From NCBI GenBank assembly GCA_030616025.1, contig JAUWYD010000050.1, positions 1 through 7,395 on the forward strand: a stretch of DNA of 7,395 nucleotides, in the 5' to 3' direction. Position 1 is the first letter of the stretch. The number at the start of each line of letters is the position of its first letter. Shown here piece by piece: positions 6,186-7,395 of the stretch. The stretch comes from Chloroflexota bacterium (lineage in GTDB: Bacteria; Chloroflexota; Anaerolineae; UBA7937; B3-Chlor). Below the pieces are notes generated by a model. That model ran no database searches. It worked only from the letters and a program-made list of their open reading frames with translations, and was not told the DNA's origin. The translations under genes were made by a program, and so were the position numbers.

Positions 6186-6914
6186 CTGACGCGTAAGATC
6201 GTCGCCGACGACATTAGCCAGTGGATCCGCCTTCAGGTGAAGATGGCAGGTGCCAGAGGCGCCGTAGTGGGAATGAGCGGTGGGCTGGATTCCTCAGTAA
6301 CTGCCATCCTGTGCAAGAGAGGTCTCAGTGACGACGTTCAGGGTCTCATTCTGCCGTGTCAGAGCGACCCCGCTGACGAGGAGCATGCTCGGCTGGTAGC
6401 GAGGCTGTTTGACATAGGGGTTGAGAAGATAGACTTGGGTCCTGTTCTTGATGTGCTCTTGGGCTGCCTTCCCGAGGACGGTCAGGTACCCGTGGCCAAC
6501 TTGAAACCTCGTCTCCGCATGATCACGCTCTACTATTACTCCAACCGCCTTGACTACCTGGTTGTCGGCGCGGGCAACAAGAGCGAACTGATGACCGGCT
6601 ACTTCACCAAGTACGGGGATGGAGGGGTGGATATCTTGCCGCTGGGTGGCCTGCTAAAGACCGAGGTCAGGGACTTGGCCAAGGAATTAGGGGTTCCTGT
6701 GGAAATCATGGAGAAACCACCCAGTGCTGGGCTGTGGACGGGGCAAACGGACGAGGGCGAGTTGGGAATCGCATACGAAGAGCTGGACCAGGCACTCCGC
6801 GCTCTGGAATCTGTTCACGGTCACCAGCCGGAGGGCGAGGCACTGACGAGGGTGAGTGAGATGGTCTCTCGGAGCCAGCACAAGAGGGTCCCAGTCCCCA
6901 TATATCAACCGTGA
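6186..6914 (+). CDS. nadE: NH3-dependent NAD+ synthetase
   Basis: NadE amidates nicotinic acid adenine dinucleotide with ammonia and ATP to make NAD+, the last step of both de novo and Preiss-Handler synthesis. The 242-residue product lacks a glutaminase domain. Motifs counted from CTG are the PP-loop SGGLDSS (31-37), VANLKPRLR (103-111), GAGNKSEL (128-135), TKYGDGGVDILPLG (141-154) and EKPPSAGLW (176-184). A start at GTG 6237 gives 225 residues and removes the first helix. The upstream codons read TRKIVADDISQWIR, typical of NadE N-termini. The frame holds no ATG, GTG or TTG there, but CTG 6186 sits six bases after AAGGAG, so CTG initiation is inferred. ACG 6189 is a less likely alternative. 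It is co-directional with the regulator, one base after its stop. The stop TGA overlaps a GTG that opens the DUF4386 remnant. Confidence 0.93.
   Translation: MTRKIVADDISQWIRLQVKMAGARGAVVGMSGGLDSSVTAILCKRGLSDDVQGLILPCQSDPADEEHARLVARLFDIGVEKIDLGPVLDVLLGCLPEDGQVPVANLKPRLRMITLYYYSNRLDYLVVGAGNKSELMTGYFTKYGDGGVDILPLGGLLKTEVRDLAKELGVPVEIMEKPPSAGLWTGQTDEGELGIAYEELDQALRALESVHGHQPEGEALTRVSEMVSRSQHKRVPVPIYQP
6904..6914 (+). repeat. 11-bp direct repeat, copy 1 (end of nadE)
   Basis: ATCAACCGTGA covers the last two codons and the stop of nadE. The same 11 bases recur at 7041-7051 at the end of the DUF4386 remnant. Flanking bases differ on both sides. Confidence 0.6.
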
Positions 6915-7051
6915 CTATAGATAGTCTGGCAAATCTTCTTTTACCCAACTACGAAGCGATAATCTCCTGGGTTTTTCTCGCGCCTGCGGCTATTGCGGAA
7001 TTTTCACTTTGCGGTTGGCTTCTGTTTAAAGGTGTAAAGGATCAACCGTGA
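6911..7051 (+). pseudogene. C-terminal remnant of a DUF4386 membrane protein
   Basis: The frame from 6911 to TGA 7049-7051 encodes 46 residues, including LANLLLPNYEAI (6-17), VFLAPAAIAE (21-30) and GWLLFKGVKDQP (35-46). This looks like the last transmembrane helix and tail of DUF4386 proteins, which are normally about 220-240 residues long. About 80 percent of the gene is therefore missing and nothing like it precedes it in nadE. The frame opens with GTG overlapping the nadE stop, so a short peptide could still be made. The DNA is more AT-rich than its neighbours, suggesting separate origin. The function of DUF4386 is unknown. The family assignment is from memory of the tail pattern and is moderately sure. 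Confidence 0.6.
7041..7051 (+). repeat. 11-bp direct repeat, copy 2 (end of DUF4386 remnant)
   Basis: ATCAACCGTGA is identical to 6904-6914 and also ends in the stop codon of its reading frame. Together the copies bracket the remnant with a period of 137 bases. Confidence 0.6.
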
Positions 7052-7112
7052 GATGATGTTTTGGGACAAGTTTTAGTAACCATTATCAATCAAAAAAGGG
7101 AAGGGTGCACAA

Positions 7113-7313
7113 ATGAAAGCGGTTGTATACACAGAATACGGACCACCGGATGTTCTTCAGCTCAAAGAGGTAGCCAGACCTACTCCCAAGGAGGGAACGT
7201 GGAGACCCTCGCTCTTCTCCTTGTTGTTCCGGCTGCGAGACTCAACAGTACCAAACTGGGAGAAACGCATCTCGCTGCCTGGTTGGGCTGGTGAGACGCT
7301 CGGGTTTGCCTGA
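7113..7313 (+). pseudogene. N-terminal fragment of a zinc-type alcohol dehydrogenase / quinone oxidoreductase (MDR family)
   Basis: ATG 7113, preceded by a fair ribosome site (AAGGGAAGGG, nine or so bases upstream), encodes MKAVVYTEYGPPDVLQLKEV and then ARPTPKE. This is the standard N-terminus of MDR oxidoreductases, NAD(P)H-dependent enzymes of about 310-340 residues. Similarity stops at about base 7193. The frame runs on with an unrelated tail (GTWRPSLFSLLF and so on) to TGA 7311-7313, 66 codons in all. The GroES-like catalytic domain and the nucleotide-binding domain are both absent, so it cannot be an active enzyme. In other genomes I recall DUF4386 genes lying just before such dehydrogenases; if so, both fragments are the two sides of one original gene junction carried here together. 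Confidence 0.7.
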
Positions 7314-7335
7314 ACGGAGATCAGAGAGGAGTCGG

Positions 7336-7395
7336 ATGCAAAGGGAATCAAGCCTATTAACTACATCGAAGTTGTGGAGAGAGACCTATCCCGGA
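7336..7395 (+). CDS. Possible start of a gene running off the right edge (B3/B4 tRNA-binding-like domain suspected)
   Basis: ATG 7336 follows AGAGGAG (7325-7331) by four bases and stays open for 20 codons to the window end. The residues SKLWRETYPG near the edge recall the N-terminus of stand-alone B3/B4 proteins related to the phenylalanyl-tRNA synthetase beta subunit, which begin with a short strand and a W-x-x-x-YPG pattern. Twenty residues are too few to be sure. It could also be a chance frame. Confidence 0.35.
   Translation, partial: MQRESSLLTTSKLWRETYPG

Overview
This is a bacterial chromosomal window of moderate to slightly high GC with good Shine-Dalgarno sites and classical sigma-70 promoters. 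Three promoters have a perfect TATAAT box and a 17-bp spacer. The gene set is a DUF89 phosphatase, an M20 amidohydrolase, a GT2 glycosyltransferase, LipB, a CCA-encoding tRNA-Pro, a HisKA_2 kinase with an ANTAR regulator, an ammonia-type NadE and a DUF4386 remnant. It fits Chloroflexota or a deep-branching Gram-positive-like lineage. This placement is inferred from gene content only, and the sequence does not fix the taxon.

Layout. (1) 1-1853, minus strand: an M20D metal-dependent amidohydrolase overlaps a DUF89 (AF1104/ARMT1-like) phosphatase by ATGA. The phosphatase runs off the left edge. (2) 1854-2083: a divergent promoter region, with one promoter firing left into the amidohydrolase pair and one firing right. 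(3) 2084-2743: a GT2 glycosyltransferase of the dolichyl-phosphate-mannose-synthase type, followed by about 325 bp without a confident gene. (4) 3069-3776: lipB, octanoyl transfer for lipoate synthesis. (5) 3845-4080: a complete tRNA-Pro(GGG) unit with promoter, 77-nt tRNA and factor-independent terminator. (6) 4110-6914: a tight three-gene run made of a PdtaS/EutW-like GAF-PAS-HisKA_2 histidine kinase, an ANTAR RNA-binding response regulator (19-nt overlap) and nadE. nadE appears to start on a CTG codon one base after the regulator's stop. (7) 6911-7395: gene debris. It holds the last 46 codons of a DUF4386 membrane protein and the first ~27 codons of a zinc-type alcohol dehydrogenase. Both are cut, and this part is more AT-rich at its start. 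A possible new gene begins at 7336.

Working together: the kinase and ANTAR regulator form a two-component system whose output is expected to be transcription antitermination on RNA rather than DNA binding. No independent promoter is visible for this operon; the only strong upstream promoter is that of tRNA-Pro, which lies before a terminator hairpin. Readthrough or regulated antitermination at that hairpin, also feeding nadE, is the most interesting regulatory hypothesis here. No dual-hexaloop ANTAR target could be convincingly identified by eye. No CRISPR array, complete insertion sequence or phage gene was seen.
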